Source: Stieleria magnilauensis (GTDB taxonomy: Bacteria > Planctomycetota > Planctomycetia > Pirellulales > Pirellulaceae). From it: 49,158 bases of DNA. The notes beneath the pieces are model-generated. The model did not search any database, was not told where the DNA came from, and was given only the letters and a program-made list of their open reading frames with translations. Below, one piece after another: positions 7,993 to 15,838 of this stretch (position 1 is its first letter; each line of letters starts with the position of its first letter). Location of the stretch: the NCBI GenBank assembly GCA_007753675.1, contig CP036432.1, positions 6,710,975 to 6,760,132 of the forward strand, written 5' to 3'. The position numbers and the translations under genes are program-made.

Positions 7993-9486
7993 TCACAGTG
8001 GTCGGACGACCGAGGTGCTGCGGTAGTAATCCATCAGCGTTTCGAACGACAGCACGCCGCCGCCCATTCCGCTCAGGTTCACACCGCCGTAGGGAACCCC
8101 GTGAGCGAACACGTTGTGGGCATTGATCCAACTGTTGCCCGCGATCATCGACTCGGCAACCCGAGCGGCACGTGCCAAGTCAGACGTCCAGACGCTGTTG
8201 GCCAGTCCGTAGTGGGTGTGGTTGGCCATCTCGATCGCTTGGCTTTCGGTTTGAAACGGTGCTAGATAAGCGACCGGCCCAAAGATTTCTTCCTGGGCGG
8301 CGACGTTGTCGAGCGAACCGGCAAGCAGGGCTGGTTTGACGAAATGACCGTCGTACCCTTCCACTTTGGCGGCACCACCGGGCAGCAGGCATTCGGCGCC
8401 TTCGGATTGCCCCTTCTCCAGGTAGCTGAGCACGCGTTGGCGTTGTTTGGCGTTAACGACCGGTCCCATTTGCGTCTGGCCGTCGAGCTGGTAGCCGATT
8501 TTGACTTGGGAAAGTTGGTCCACGCATTGATTGACGAATTCGTCGTAGATGTCTTGGTGCACCAACCAACGTGTCGCGTCGCAGCAGACCTGTCCGGTGT
8601 GGAACGTGATCGCACCGGCCAGCTTTTGCGCCGTATCGGCGACATCGACGTCGTTGAAAATCACCGCGGCTCCCTTGCCGCCGAGTTCCAATTTGACGGG
8701 AACCAGGTTGCGTCCGCAGGCTTCGCCCACCAGTCGTCCGACCTCGGGCGAACCGGTGAAGGACATGCGTTTGATTTGGGTGTTGCCTGAAAGTGCCGAC
8801 CCCACCGTGGCGCCTCCGCCGGTGACCACGTTGATCACGCCGTCGGGGATACCGACTTCTTTCGCCAATTCCGCCAGATAGATCGCCGACAAGGGCGTGT
8901 CTTCGGCGGGCTTGATCACGACGGTGTTGCCGGCAGCCAGCGCGGGGGCGATTCCCCAGCCGATCAACAGGAACGGGAAATTCCAGGGAAAGATAAACGC
9001 GCAAACACCCCAGGGCTGACGCACCGTCCACGCTTCGTGGGCTTTGACCGCCAACGTGGTGCGGGGATTCACATGCTGGGCCATGTCGGCGAAGTAGCGA
9101 ATCGTGTCGGCAAAGTTTTGGACGTCGCCTTGAGCCTGAGACTGGACCTTGCCGGCGTCGAGCGATTCGATTTGGCCGATGATCGCTTTGTGCTTCTCGA
9201 CCGCGTCGGCCAAGCGGTGCAGCAACGCGGCGCGCTCGTTGACCGGCATCGTTGCCCACGACGATTGCTTGAACGCGGCATCGGCAACGCCGACCGCCTC
9301 CTCGACCTGCTCGGCAGTCAACTCGACCACGTCGGCGAGTTTGTCGCCGGACCCCGGATCGGTCGTCGCGATGCTATTGTCGTTTTCCGAACCCATCGTT
9401 TTGCCGCCGACGAAGCTGGCCAAACGCCCTCGTCCCAAGAACGCTTCGACTTCGGGCAGGAGTGAAGGTTTGATGGCGGTGCTCAT
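7993..9486 (-). CDS. NAD(P)-dependent aldehyde dehydrogenase (betaine-aldehyde dehydrogenase-like)
   Basis: A 497-residue protein of normal length for the ALDH superfamily, cytosolic. Motifs in order: PWNFP (167-171), cofactor-binding SFTGSPEVG (242-250), LELGGK with general base E267, and the nucleophile C301 in FHTGQVCCDATR (295-306), then the EEIFGPV segment and the GGVNLSG region near the end. It would oxidise an aldehyde to a carboxylate. Overall it looks most like the betaine/aminoaldehyde group, but the substrate cannot be fixed by eye; aldehydes released during sugar breakdown are possible given the neighbours. It is the first gene of the tight minus-strand unit reaching 2324. A GGAG-rich leader (GAGAGGCCCTCC complement) is next to the ATG at 9486. 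Confidence 0.92.
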   Translation of the reverse strand: MSTAIKPSLLPEVEAFLGRGRLASFVGGKTMGSENDNSIATTDPGSGDKLADVVELTAEQVEEAVGVADAAFKQSSWATMPVNERAALLHRLADAVEKHKAIIGQIESLDAGKVQSQAQGDVQNFADTIRYFADMAQHVNPRTTLAVKAHEAWTVRQPWGVCAFIFPWNFPFLLIGWGIAPALAAGNTVVIKPAEDTPLSAIYLAELAKEVGIPDGVINVVTGGGATVGSALSGNTQIKRMSFTGSPEVGRLVGEACGRNLVPVKLELGGKGAAVIFNDVDVADTAQKLAGAITFHTGQVCCDATRWLVHQDIYDEFVNQCVDQLSQVKIGYQLDGQTQMGPVVNAKQRQRVLSYLEKGQSEGAECLLPGGAAKVEGYDGHFVKPALLAGSLDNVAAQEEIFGPVAYLAPFQTESQAIEMANHTHYGLANSVWTSDLARAARVAESMIAGNSWINAHNVFAHGVPYGGVNLSGMGGGVLSFETLMDYYRSTSVVRPL

Positions 9487-9899
9487 GGAGGGCCTCTCGA
9501 AAAAAAGGGGGACGGTTGTGTAGGCGCGAGATCAGGCGATGAATGCCCGTTCGGTGCTGGTTCATTCCTCGTTGCAGTTTAGCAGGATGGCAGACAACGC
9601 GTTGTGTAACCTGTCAAAAACCGACGCGGCGCGATGGGAATTCGCGATCGTTCGCGGGCGCAGCGTCAACCCTTGCGCCCGCCTGGACGGGATCGTTGGC
9701 CTAGGGGATCTGGAAAAACAGATCCAACGGCAACGGTGGACAACTGAACTTCAGGGGAGTTGTAAGGGGCAAGTGCTTGACAATGCCGAGCCGGTAATCG
9801 ACGATGCAGGACTTCGTGGCGGTCGGCTTCTACCTCTGTGTCGCAGTTGCCGTCTCCCTTTGTTGTCATTCACCTTCCGCTAGATCATTTGAACCGATC
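9487..9899. other. Intergenic, divergent promoters expected
   Basis: This 413-bp gap separates the divergent aldehyde dehydrogenase operon and the mini-lipoprotein gene, so promoters for both should lie here. I could not pick out convincing -35/-10 pairs, repeats or an RNA gene. Open frames crossing it have no recognisable protein character. Confidence 0.4.
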
Positions 9900-10094
9900 A
9901 TGAAACGCACCCTCTCTCTCTCCTTGTTTGGTTTGTTGTTCGCTACTGCCATCTCGATCACCGGCTGTGGTGGCGGTGGCGAAGCGGAATTCACACCCAC
10001 CGATGCCCAAACCGCGGACGAACTTGCCGAAGAAGAAGCTTACGACAAGGCAATGAACGCAGCCGCTCAAGAAACGGCTTCGCAAGGCAACTAA
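9900..10094 (+). CDS. Small secreted lipoprotein
   Basis: A 64-residue protein with a type II signal peptide: MKRTLSLSLFGLLFATAISI, then the lipobox ITGC with the lipidated Cys followed by a Gly run (CGGGG). The mature part is about 42 residues, acidic and rich in Ala and Glu (TADELAEEEAYDKAMNAAA), with no known domain. ATG at 9900 is used because the signal peptide starts there; an earlier in-frame ATG at 9804 would prepend an unrelated segment. Mini-lipoproteins of this kind are often found beside DUF1559 genes in planctomycetes, as here. Function unknown. Confidence 0.75.
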   Translation: MKRTLSLSLFGLLFATAISITGCGGGGEAEFTPTDAQTADELAEEEAYDKAMNAAAQETASQGN

Positions 10095-10127
10095 GTCGTC
10101 TGCGGCGACTCGCGTTTCGGGTAGGCG

Positions 10128-10196
10128 GTAGTGGACGAGGCGACGAGTCCTGTGCCAATACGCCCACTGCAGAGGACTCGTCGCCTCGTCCACTAC
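10128..10196. repeat. Palindromic repeat, copy 1 (24-bp perfect arms)
   Basis: Bases 10128-10151 and 10173-10196 are perfect inverted copies of GTAGTGGACGAGGCGACGAG plus CCT/AGG, separated by 21 bases. A near-identical palindrome lies at 46623-46691. It starts 33 bases after the mini-lipoprotein stop, so a hairpin would form in the 3' end of that transcript. No T-run follows, so it is not a standard terminator. Confidence 0.9.
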
Positions 10197-10290
10197 CCGA
10201 ACGACGGAGGGCCTCTCCGCGAGGCCTTCCATGTTTCGGTGGTTGCAGCCCCCGCCATCCACATTTCACCTTGAAAAAACCTTCACAGCC

Positions 10291-10339
10291 CGCGAGCCCT
10301 CCGGTGTTTCGGGAACGATGAGGGACCGGAAGGCTCGCG
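10291..10339. repeat. Imperfect palindrome (15-bp arms) in a 476-bp intergenic stretch
   Basis: Bases 10291-10305 (CGCGAGCCCTCCGGT) pair with 10325-10339 with one mismatch around a 19-base loop. Only this one copy occurs in the window. The rest of the gap from 10197 to 10670 holds no recognisable gene; the promoter of the downstream DUF1559 gene should lie here. Confidence 0.6.
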
Positions 10340-10670
10340 CCTTGCCGCTATCCAGAAACGCCCCGTTTGGCTCGTCAGTGTCGGCCGGGTTTGCCCGATG
10401 CCGTCCCCGCCGGTCCAGATACGACCGAATTGTGATCCATCGGACGTCGAAACCATTCGACACGCCCGTAACACCGCAGTGTGCATTTCGGATCCATAAA
10501 AGTTGGCACAGTGGCGTGGATTGTAGTTGAATCTGCCGACTTGCTCCCATAGACTCTACCCTTGGTGGCGATAGATTTGTAGATCGGGTGGGGCTCACCC
10601 GGCACGCTTCGCTCTCCTGTGCGACGCGGTACAGTCGCGTCTCTCTCATCCTCATTCCCGGAGTTTTTTT

Positions 10671-11930
10671 ATGATTGGAAGCCGTAGTCGGCGAGCCGGT
10701 TTTACGCTCGTCGAGCTTTTGGTGGTGATCGCCATCATTGGAATTTTGGTCGGCTTGTTGTTGCCGGCCGTCCAGGCTGCCCGTGAGGCGGCACGACGCA
10801 TGAGTTGCAGTAACAACTTCAAGCAAATCGGCTTGGCGTTGCACAACTATCACTCGGCGTACAAGAATCTGCCGATGAACGCAGGCGGAACGTACAACAA
10901 CAACCTGCCGAACAATGGGAATTTGAACAATTCTCACTGGCTCAGCTGGATGGTGGGTGTGTTGCCGTTCATCGAGCAACAGGGTCTGTGGGATCAAATC
11001 TCCAACCCGTTCAACAGAGACCGAGCCGGCAACGTCATCAACCCGCCGTTCGCGGCAATGGGACCGCGTCCCTGGAACCAGAACTATCAGCCTTGGCTGA
11101 CTCAGGTTCCCGGGTATCGTTGTCCGAGTGATCCGACCCAGCCGGTCAACAACCGAGTCGCGTTTACGAATTACTCGGCCTGTATCGGCGATGCAATTTT
11201 TGAACAGCAGCACGGTGGGGTCAACGACCGGGGTGTTCCCAACGGCAGTGGGACCTGGGGTGATGAAGCCGGTCAACGATGGGCCCGAGGGGTCTTCCGA
11301 GCTCGTCACTTCACCAAGTTTCGTGACATCAAAGACGGTCTTTCCAACACCATTGCGTGTGGCGAGAACGTCGTTGGTGATCGAACCAACTTGGCCAAAG
11401 CCACGCTCATCGTTCGAAAGAACAACGTGTGGGATTTGCCGCCGTCGCAAGGCCGAGCGTTCCTGGACCCCGAGCGTCCGCAGTACGTTAACACCGACAC
11501 CAACAACGGCGGTCTGCCGCCTTGTACCGGTTGCTGCGGTAGCGGCATGGGGCCGGACCCGTGTTACGATCAATCGGCCAACCACCAACGCGGTCGTCGT
11601 TGGTCCGATGGACGGCCGATGTTCAGTGTGTTTACCACGATCTCGCCGCCCAACAGCTACAACATGCAGCGTTGGCACGGTGGGGGTGGTGTGATGAGTG
11701 CCTCCAGTTTCCACCAAGGTGGTGCTCACGTGCTGATGGCCGATGGAGCTGTCGTGTTCATCACGGACTCGATCGAGTCGGGTGACCAGAACCACGTTCC
11801 CTACGGTCGCGACAATGGTGACGGCCGTGGTGCCAACGGTGGTGCAGGTCGGGAAAGTCCCTACGGTCTGTGGGGTGCTCTGGGTACCAAGGCAAGTGCC
11901 GAAACGATCCAAGAGCAGCTGAACCAGTAA
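10671..11930 (+). CDS. DUF1559 prepilin-like protein
   Basis: A 419-residue protein with a type IV prepilin N-terminus: a short basic leader, then G10 before FTLVELLVVIAIIGILVG, the site where prepilin peptidase would cut, and a hydrophobic helix to about residue 33. The body is the planctomycete family DUF1559: AREAARRMSCSNNFKQIGLALHNYH next to the helix and a C-terminal HQGGAHVLMADGAVVFI segment of the H-x9-DG type. Family members are probably surface or pseudopilus-like proteins, present in tens of copies per genome; no function is proven. A CGGAG ribosome-binding site lies 8 bases before the ATG. A strong terminator follows at 11962. Confidence 0.95.
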   Translation: MIGSRSRRAGFTLVELLVVIAIIGILVGLLLPAVQAAREAARRMSCSNNFKQIGLALHNYHSAYKNLPMNAGGTYNNNLPNNGNLNNSHWLSWMVGVLPFIEQQGLWDQISNPFNRDRAGNVINPPFAAMGPRPWNQNYQPWLTQVPGYRCPSDPTQPVNNRVAFTNYSACIGDAIFEQQHGGVNDRGVPNGSGTWGDEAGQRWARGVFRARHFTKFRDIKDGLSNTIACGENVVGDRTNLAKATLIVRKNNVWDLPPSQGRAFLDPERPQYVNTDTNNGGLPPCTGCCGSGMGPDPCYDQSANHQRGRRWSDGRPMFSVFTTISPPNSYNMQRWHGGGGVMSASSFHQGGAHVLMADGAVVFITDSIESGDQNHVPYGRDNGDGRGANGGAGRESPYGLWGALGTKASAETIQEQLNQ

Positions 11931-11961
11931 GGATTTTCAACGTCCGTTGAAATCAATGCCT

Positions 11962-11994
11962 GCGGGCGTGGTCACTCGACCACGCCCGCTTTTT
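11962..11994 (+). terminator. Rho-independent terminator after DUF1559 gene
   Basis: A 12-bp GC-rich stem (GCGGGCGTGGTC with GACCACGCCCGC) around the loop ACTC is followed at once by TTTTTC. It lies 31 bases after the DUF1559 stop and reads on the plus strand. Confidence 0.9.
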
Positions 11995-12016
11995 CAATGA
12001 AGGAACGGGCATGCGT

Positions 12017-12092
12017 GTTGGTGTGCAGGCTTTAGCCGCCCACTGTCGCTGCGTCGCAGCGTCCAGGAATCGCCAGCAGGCTACACACCAAC
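12017..12092 (-). repeat. Single inverted copy of the 79-bp repeat family
   Basis: Reverse complement of this stretch matches the unit of the tandem array at 36960-39174: GTTGGTGTGTAGCCT, then GGCGATTCC, a CGCTGC/GCAGCG hairpin core, and GCGGCTAAAGCCTGCACACC. It is a solitary, more diverged copy lying between the DUF1559 terminator and the next gene. Confidence 0.8.
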
Positions 12093-12149
12093 GGTAGCTG
12101 AATTTATTTTACTTTGACCTACCCGCGTTTCCGCGGCACCCTGATCCCC

Positions 12150-15100
12150 ATGACTGACCCTCGGCACGTCGTCTTCCTGTTTATCGCGACCACGCTCTTG
12201 TTTACCGCGTGTGACCGCACGGCGGTCGATCCGACCGAACAAGCGCCGCGAGAACAGATCAGCGATCGCGAGACCGAAACGCAAGCCGAGGTTCCGTCCC
12301 CGCCGCCGGTCGAAAAACCGTTCGATCGCGATCAGGCGATTGATGCCGCACTAGCGTTGATCCAAGCCGGCAAGGTGGACGCGGCTGCGGCGGAGTATCG
12401 CAAGGTGCTGATGACCGACCCCAGCGACGCGGAGGTCTTGTTTCGATTGGCCCGGTTGAACGCCGATCGCGGGAATCTTGTCGATGCAGTCGAATACCTG
12501 GACTCGATCCCGGTGACTGATCCGGAAGCCGGGCTACCGTCGCTGGGACAGGCAGCCGATTGGTACATGCAGTTGGAACGATATGACGAGGCTGAATCGA
12601 GGTATCTGAAGGTCCTCGAATTGGCCGGCGATGTCCCGGTCGCCCACCGACAACTCGCGTACCTGTACAACCGTCAGGGGCGGCGACACGAAGCGGCGGA
12701 TCATTTGCATGCGCTTTGTCGCTTGGGCAATATTCAAGAAGACGAGTTGCATGCGTTGATGGTGTTGGGGCACGCGATTTTTGACGACCCGAACAAGCCT
12801 CCGCCGCGTCCCCGTCCCAACTTCCCGATCGGTCCGGCGGCCACCGCGCGGATGCTGTTTACCGCCAGCCGAAACGTCGAGGCGGTCGAGGCCCTTGATG
12901 AAACGGTGCGCGCGGGCGAAGCGGTTCCTTCGATCGTCGCCTTTTACGGGTTGCTGGCGATCGAAGCCCAGGACAACGAACGTTTTCAGTGGTGGCTGAC
13001 CCAAGCCGACCAACCGGTTCAAGAATTTGCCGAATATTGGGCCGCGATCGGAGCCTATTTGGTTTCGGAACGACGGTTCGAGGAAGCGGTCCGGGCGCTC
13101 GGCGAAGCACTGGCACGCGATCCCACCAATGTCGGCGCGATGCGGCGAATCAACCAGGCGTTGACGGCGCTCGGCCAGACCGAACAAGCTGGACGTTGGG
13201 AGAAGCGATACGACACCATCAGGGATGTCGTCTCGGCCAGTAACGCGATCGGAAAATCCCAGACGCCCGAATCGGCGCCGATCGACAACTACGCCACCAT
13301 CGCCGACGGTCTGGATCAGCTGCATCGCCCGCTCGAAGCGATGACGTGGCGGATCTTTGGGGCCTTCCATCGCAAGGCTTCGCAGGAAGAGATCGAGTCA
13401 TTGAACGAGCGCCGCGCGGCGCTGTTTCGTGCGCCCGATGCCTTCGCTAGCCGCCAAGAACGCGTCTGCGGGCTCGACCTGGCCGAGTACCCGCTGCCGA
13501 AATTGGAGATCCCCGCCGCGATCGATGTTTCACCGCCACAAACCGCTCCATCGACCGATGACTTTCACATCCCCGCGTTTGAAAACATCGCCGAATCGGT
13601 GGGGCTCAACCACACGTACTTCGTTGCCAGTGAGCCACAGCCGTTTCGGTTCGCGCTCTACCAGTCTCTCGGTGGCGGCATCGCTGTGCTGGACTACGAC
13701 CTGGACGGTGCCGTCGATCTTTATCTGGCCCAAGGCGCCGCCGACGTCCCGTCCATGGTGGGTGAACGATCGAACCAGTTGTATCGCGGCGTCGACGGCA
13801 AACTCGTCGACCGGACGCAGTCCGCCGCGGTGACCGACACTCGCTATTCGGTCGGTCTGGGCAGCGGAGATTGGAACCAGGACGGGTTCGCCGATCTTGT
13901 CGTCGCCAACATCGGCAATAAGGTGTTGCTGATCAACAATGGCGACGGCACGTTCCGGCGCCAGGTCTTTGACGAAGACCCCGGGCACCAAGTGTTGACC
14001 AGTTCGGTGGCGTTGGGCGACATCACCGGAGATGCGTTGCCGGATCTGTATGCGTTGCACTATGTCGAAGATCCGACGATGGTGAACCGTCCGGAAATGA
14101 ATGAAAAGGGCGAGATCCTGACCATCTCGCCGGCCTCGTTTCAGCCCGGGATCGATTCCATTGCGGTCAACGATGGCCGCGGCGGCATGTTGCATCAACG
14201 GGTCAGCGACTCTCAAGGCGACGCCAGCACGGGCCTGGGCGTCGTGATCGCTGACTGGGACGGCCGACCCGGCAATGACGTCTTTGTCGGCAACGACATT
14301 CGCGCCAACCAATTGTGGACACGGTCGCCCGACCAGGACCGATGGATCGATGTCGCGGCGGTCCGCGGTTGCGCGCTCGGCATCGGCGGAGTCGAAACTG
14401 CGTCGATGGGGATTGCGGTCGCCGACTTCGATGGCAACGGGATGCGGGACATTCACATCACCAACTTTTACCTGGAACCGGTCAGCCTGTTCATGAATCA
14501 AGGCGGCGTGTTCGAAGACCGATGCGTGCAGTATCGGCTGCACCGCGACAGTTCCGACGTGCTCGGATTCGGTTGCCAAGCACTCGATTACGACCTCGAT
14601 GGGCGTCCCGATTTGGCGGTCACCAACGGCAATATCGAAAAAGCTCCCGGGGAACCGTTGGAGCAGTCGCCGCAGTTCTTCGTCAACCTTGGCCGCCAAT
14701 TTCGCCTTTCACCGGTCGATGATGCCTCGAATTACTGGACCGGAAAATACCTCGGCCGCGGTCTGGCGCGTTTGGATTTTAATGCCGATGGTCGACAGGA
14801 CATGGTGATCTCGCACATCGGATCGCCGTCGGCACTGTTGATCAATCGCACCGAGACCTCCAACCATTGGTTGACGTTCCAATTGGTGGGCACCGAGTCG
14901 GAACGTGATGCCATCGGCGCGCAGGTCGAAGTGCATCAGGGACAGCGCACGTTGACCAATTGGATCGTCGGCGGAGATGGATACCTGTGTCACAACGAAT
15001 CCACCGTGTCATTCGGGTTAGGCGAGTCCGGCGATGACGTCCGCGTGACCGTCAGCTGGCCGAGTGGAACGCGGCAAGAGTTCGAGGGCATCGGAGTCGA

Positions 15101-15167
15101 TCAACGACTGTTGCTGGTCGAAGGCCAAGACGAGCCGATCACCCAGCGGGTGCCACCCGGTCGCTAG
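12150..15167 (+). CDS. TPR / VCBS (FG-GAP) / ASPIC-UnbV lipoprotein
   Basis: A 1005-residue protein. The start at 12150 gives a lipoprotein signal (FLFIATTLLFTAC), so it is probably anchored in the membrane with the rest outside the cytoplasm. Residues of about 65-340 are helical TPR-like repeats (VDAAAAEYRKVLMTDPSDAEVLF-type units). From about 480 to 880 come FG-GAP/VCBS beta-propeller repeats with calcium-loop motifs DYDLDGAVDLY, DWNQDGFADL, DFDGNGMRDI, DYDLDGRPDL and DFNADGRQDM. The C-terminus (about 905-990) is ASPIC/UnbV: RDAIGAQVEVHQG, WIVGGDGYLCHNE, VSWPSGTRQEF. This CRTAC1-like layout is common in planctomycetes; a role in binding extracellular proteins or sugars is inferred, no enzyme activity is evident. 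It stands alone, with repeats on both sides. Confidence 0.9.
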   Translation: MTDPRHVVFLFIATTLLFTACDRTAVDPTEQAPREQISDRETETQAEVPSPPPVEKPFDRDQAIDAALALIQAGKVDAAAAEYRKVLMTDPSDAEVLFRLARLNADRGNLVDAVEYLDSIPVTDPEAGLPSLGQAADWYMQLERYDEAESRYLKVLELAGDVPVAHRQLAYLYNRQGRRHEAADHLHALCRLGNIQEDELHALMVLGHAIFDDPNKPPPRPRPNFPIGPAATARMLFTASRNVEAVEALDETVRAGEAVPSIVAFYGLLAIEAQDNERFQWWLTQADQPVQEFAEYWAAIGAYLVSERRFEEAVRALGEALARDPTNVGAMRRINQALTALGQTEQAGRWEKRYDTIRDVVSASNAIGKSQTPESAPIDNYATIADGLDQLHRPLEAMTWRIFGAFHRKASQEEIESLNERRAALFRAPDAFASRQERVCGLDLAEYPLPKLEIPAAIDVSPPQTAPSTDDFHIPAFENIAESVGLNHTYFVASEPQPFRFALYQSLGGGIAVLDYDLDGAVDLYLAQGAADVPSMVGERSNQLYRGVDGKLVDRTQSAAVTDTRYSVGLGSGDWNQDGFADLVVANIGNKVLLINNGDGTFRRQVFDEDPGHQVLTSSVALGDITGDALPDLYALHYVEDPTMVNRPEMNEKGEILTISPASFQPGIDSIAVNDGRGGMLHQRVSDSQGDASTGLGVVIADWDGRPGNDVFVGNDIRANQLWTRSPDQDRWIDVAAVRGCALGIGGVETASMGIAVADFDGNGMRDIHITNFYLEPVSLFMNQGGVFEDRCVQYRLHRDSSDVLGFGCQALDYDLDGRPDLAVTNGNIEKAPGEPLEQSPQFFVNLGRQFRLSPVDDASNYWTGKYLGRGLARLDFNADGRQDMVISHIGSPSALLINRTETSNHWLTFQLVGTESERDAIGAQVEVHQGQRTLTNWIVGGDGYLCHNESTVSFGLGESGDDVRVTVSWPSGTRQEFEGIGVDQRLLLVEGQDEPITQRVPPGR

Positions 15168-15222
15168 TGCTTCGGCACATTTAATGTTGGGGTTTTGACC
15201 GGGCTAACGATCGAGAATGATA

Positions 15223-15294
15223 CCCACCGATAGCAGCGCGAACCCACGGATGACAGGGTGTAATCATCCGTGGGTTCGCGCTGCTATCGGTGGG
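15223..15294. repeat. Perfect 31-bp inverted repeat
   Basis: Bases 15223-15253 and 15264-15294 are perfect inverted copies with a 10-base loop; the arms begin CCCACCGATAGCAGCGCGAA. The hairpin lies 55 bases after the TPR/ASPIC stop. No T-run follows, so it is better seen as a dispersed palindromic element than a classic terminator, though it could stop or protect the transcript. Confidence 0.9.
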
Positions 15295-15838
15295 CTCAGC
15301 GGGCACTTCATCGCTCCGCAAGTTACAGCCAGAATGTTGTGCATGGCCGTTGGCCAAAGTTTACCTCATTGCGATGCGGTTCCTGGGGCGGCGCAACCCT
15401 CGCAAATGCTCGGTTTGCTTGCCCCAGGCTATGGATATGCATGCCCTTTGGGCAAAAAGCGACTTGCGTAGATACCAGGGCCCTGGCAGGGAGGGTCGAG
15501 CGCGGCGAGGGGAGGGGCGCCGGTCATCGCTGACCACGAGTGAGAGCAGACCCGTCGACGAGGCCGCGAGACTTGGAGGCGGGCCTCGCAGACTGTTTTG
15601 GGAATCTTCGACGTTCGCCGTCGGGTTTGGATCCCGAATTCGAGAGGCGAGGGTTACAATGGAGGCGCAACGACTGGAAGCCCCGAGTTCAATGTGGATC
15701 GGTTGTTTGTCGTGGATCCGGGTGGCCACCAACCCGAAACATGATGTAGCAAATCGATCGCAGTCGCCCCCACCGACGTCGGGCTTGCGTGTTGCCCCCG
15801 CCTGATTTGTCCCCCGCCTGTCCATCCCCAGACCGTCG
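15295..15838. other. Intergenic, 544 bp without a convincing gene
   Basis: A weak CCTGGGGC/GCCCCAGG inverted pair (15382-15389 with 15421-15428) suggests repeat-derived DNA in the first part. GGTTACAATGG at 15653-15663 resembles a -10 element and may belong to the promoter of the cytochrome gene at 15839, but no good -35 is present. The open frames here lack protein-like composition. Confidence 0.4.

Noticed and set aside
10128..10196. Palindrome as an ordinary Rho-independent terminator
   Set aside because: No T-run follows on either strand, and a near-identical copy occurs 36 kb away, which fits a dispersed element better.
10266..11912. 548-codon minus-strand frame opposite the DUF1559 gene
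   Set aside because: Composition is His/Thr/Val/Arg-rich as expected of an antisense frame; the plus strand has the prepilin motif, ribosome-binding site and terminator.
15290..15805. 171-codon plus-strand frame in the gap before the DUF1592 cytochrome
   Set aside because: No domain, no ribosome-binding site, and it starts in the palindrome at 15223-15294.
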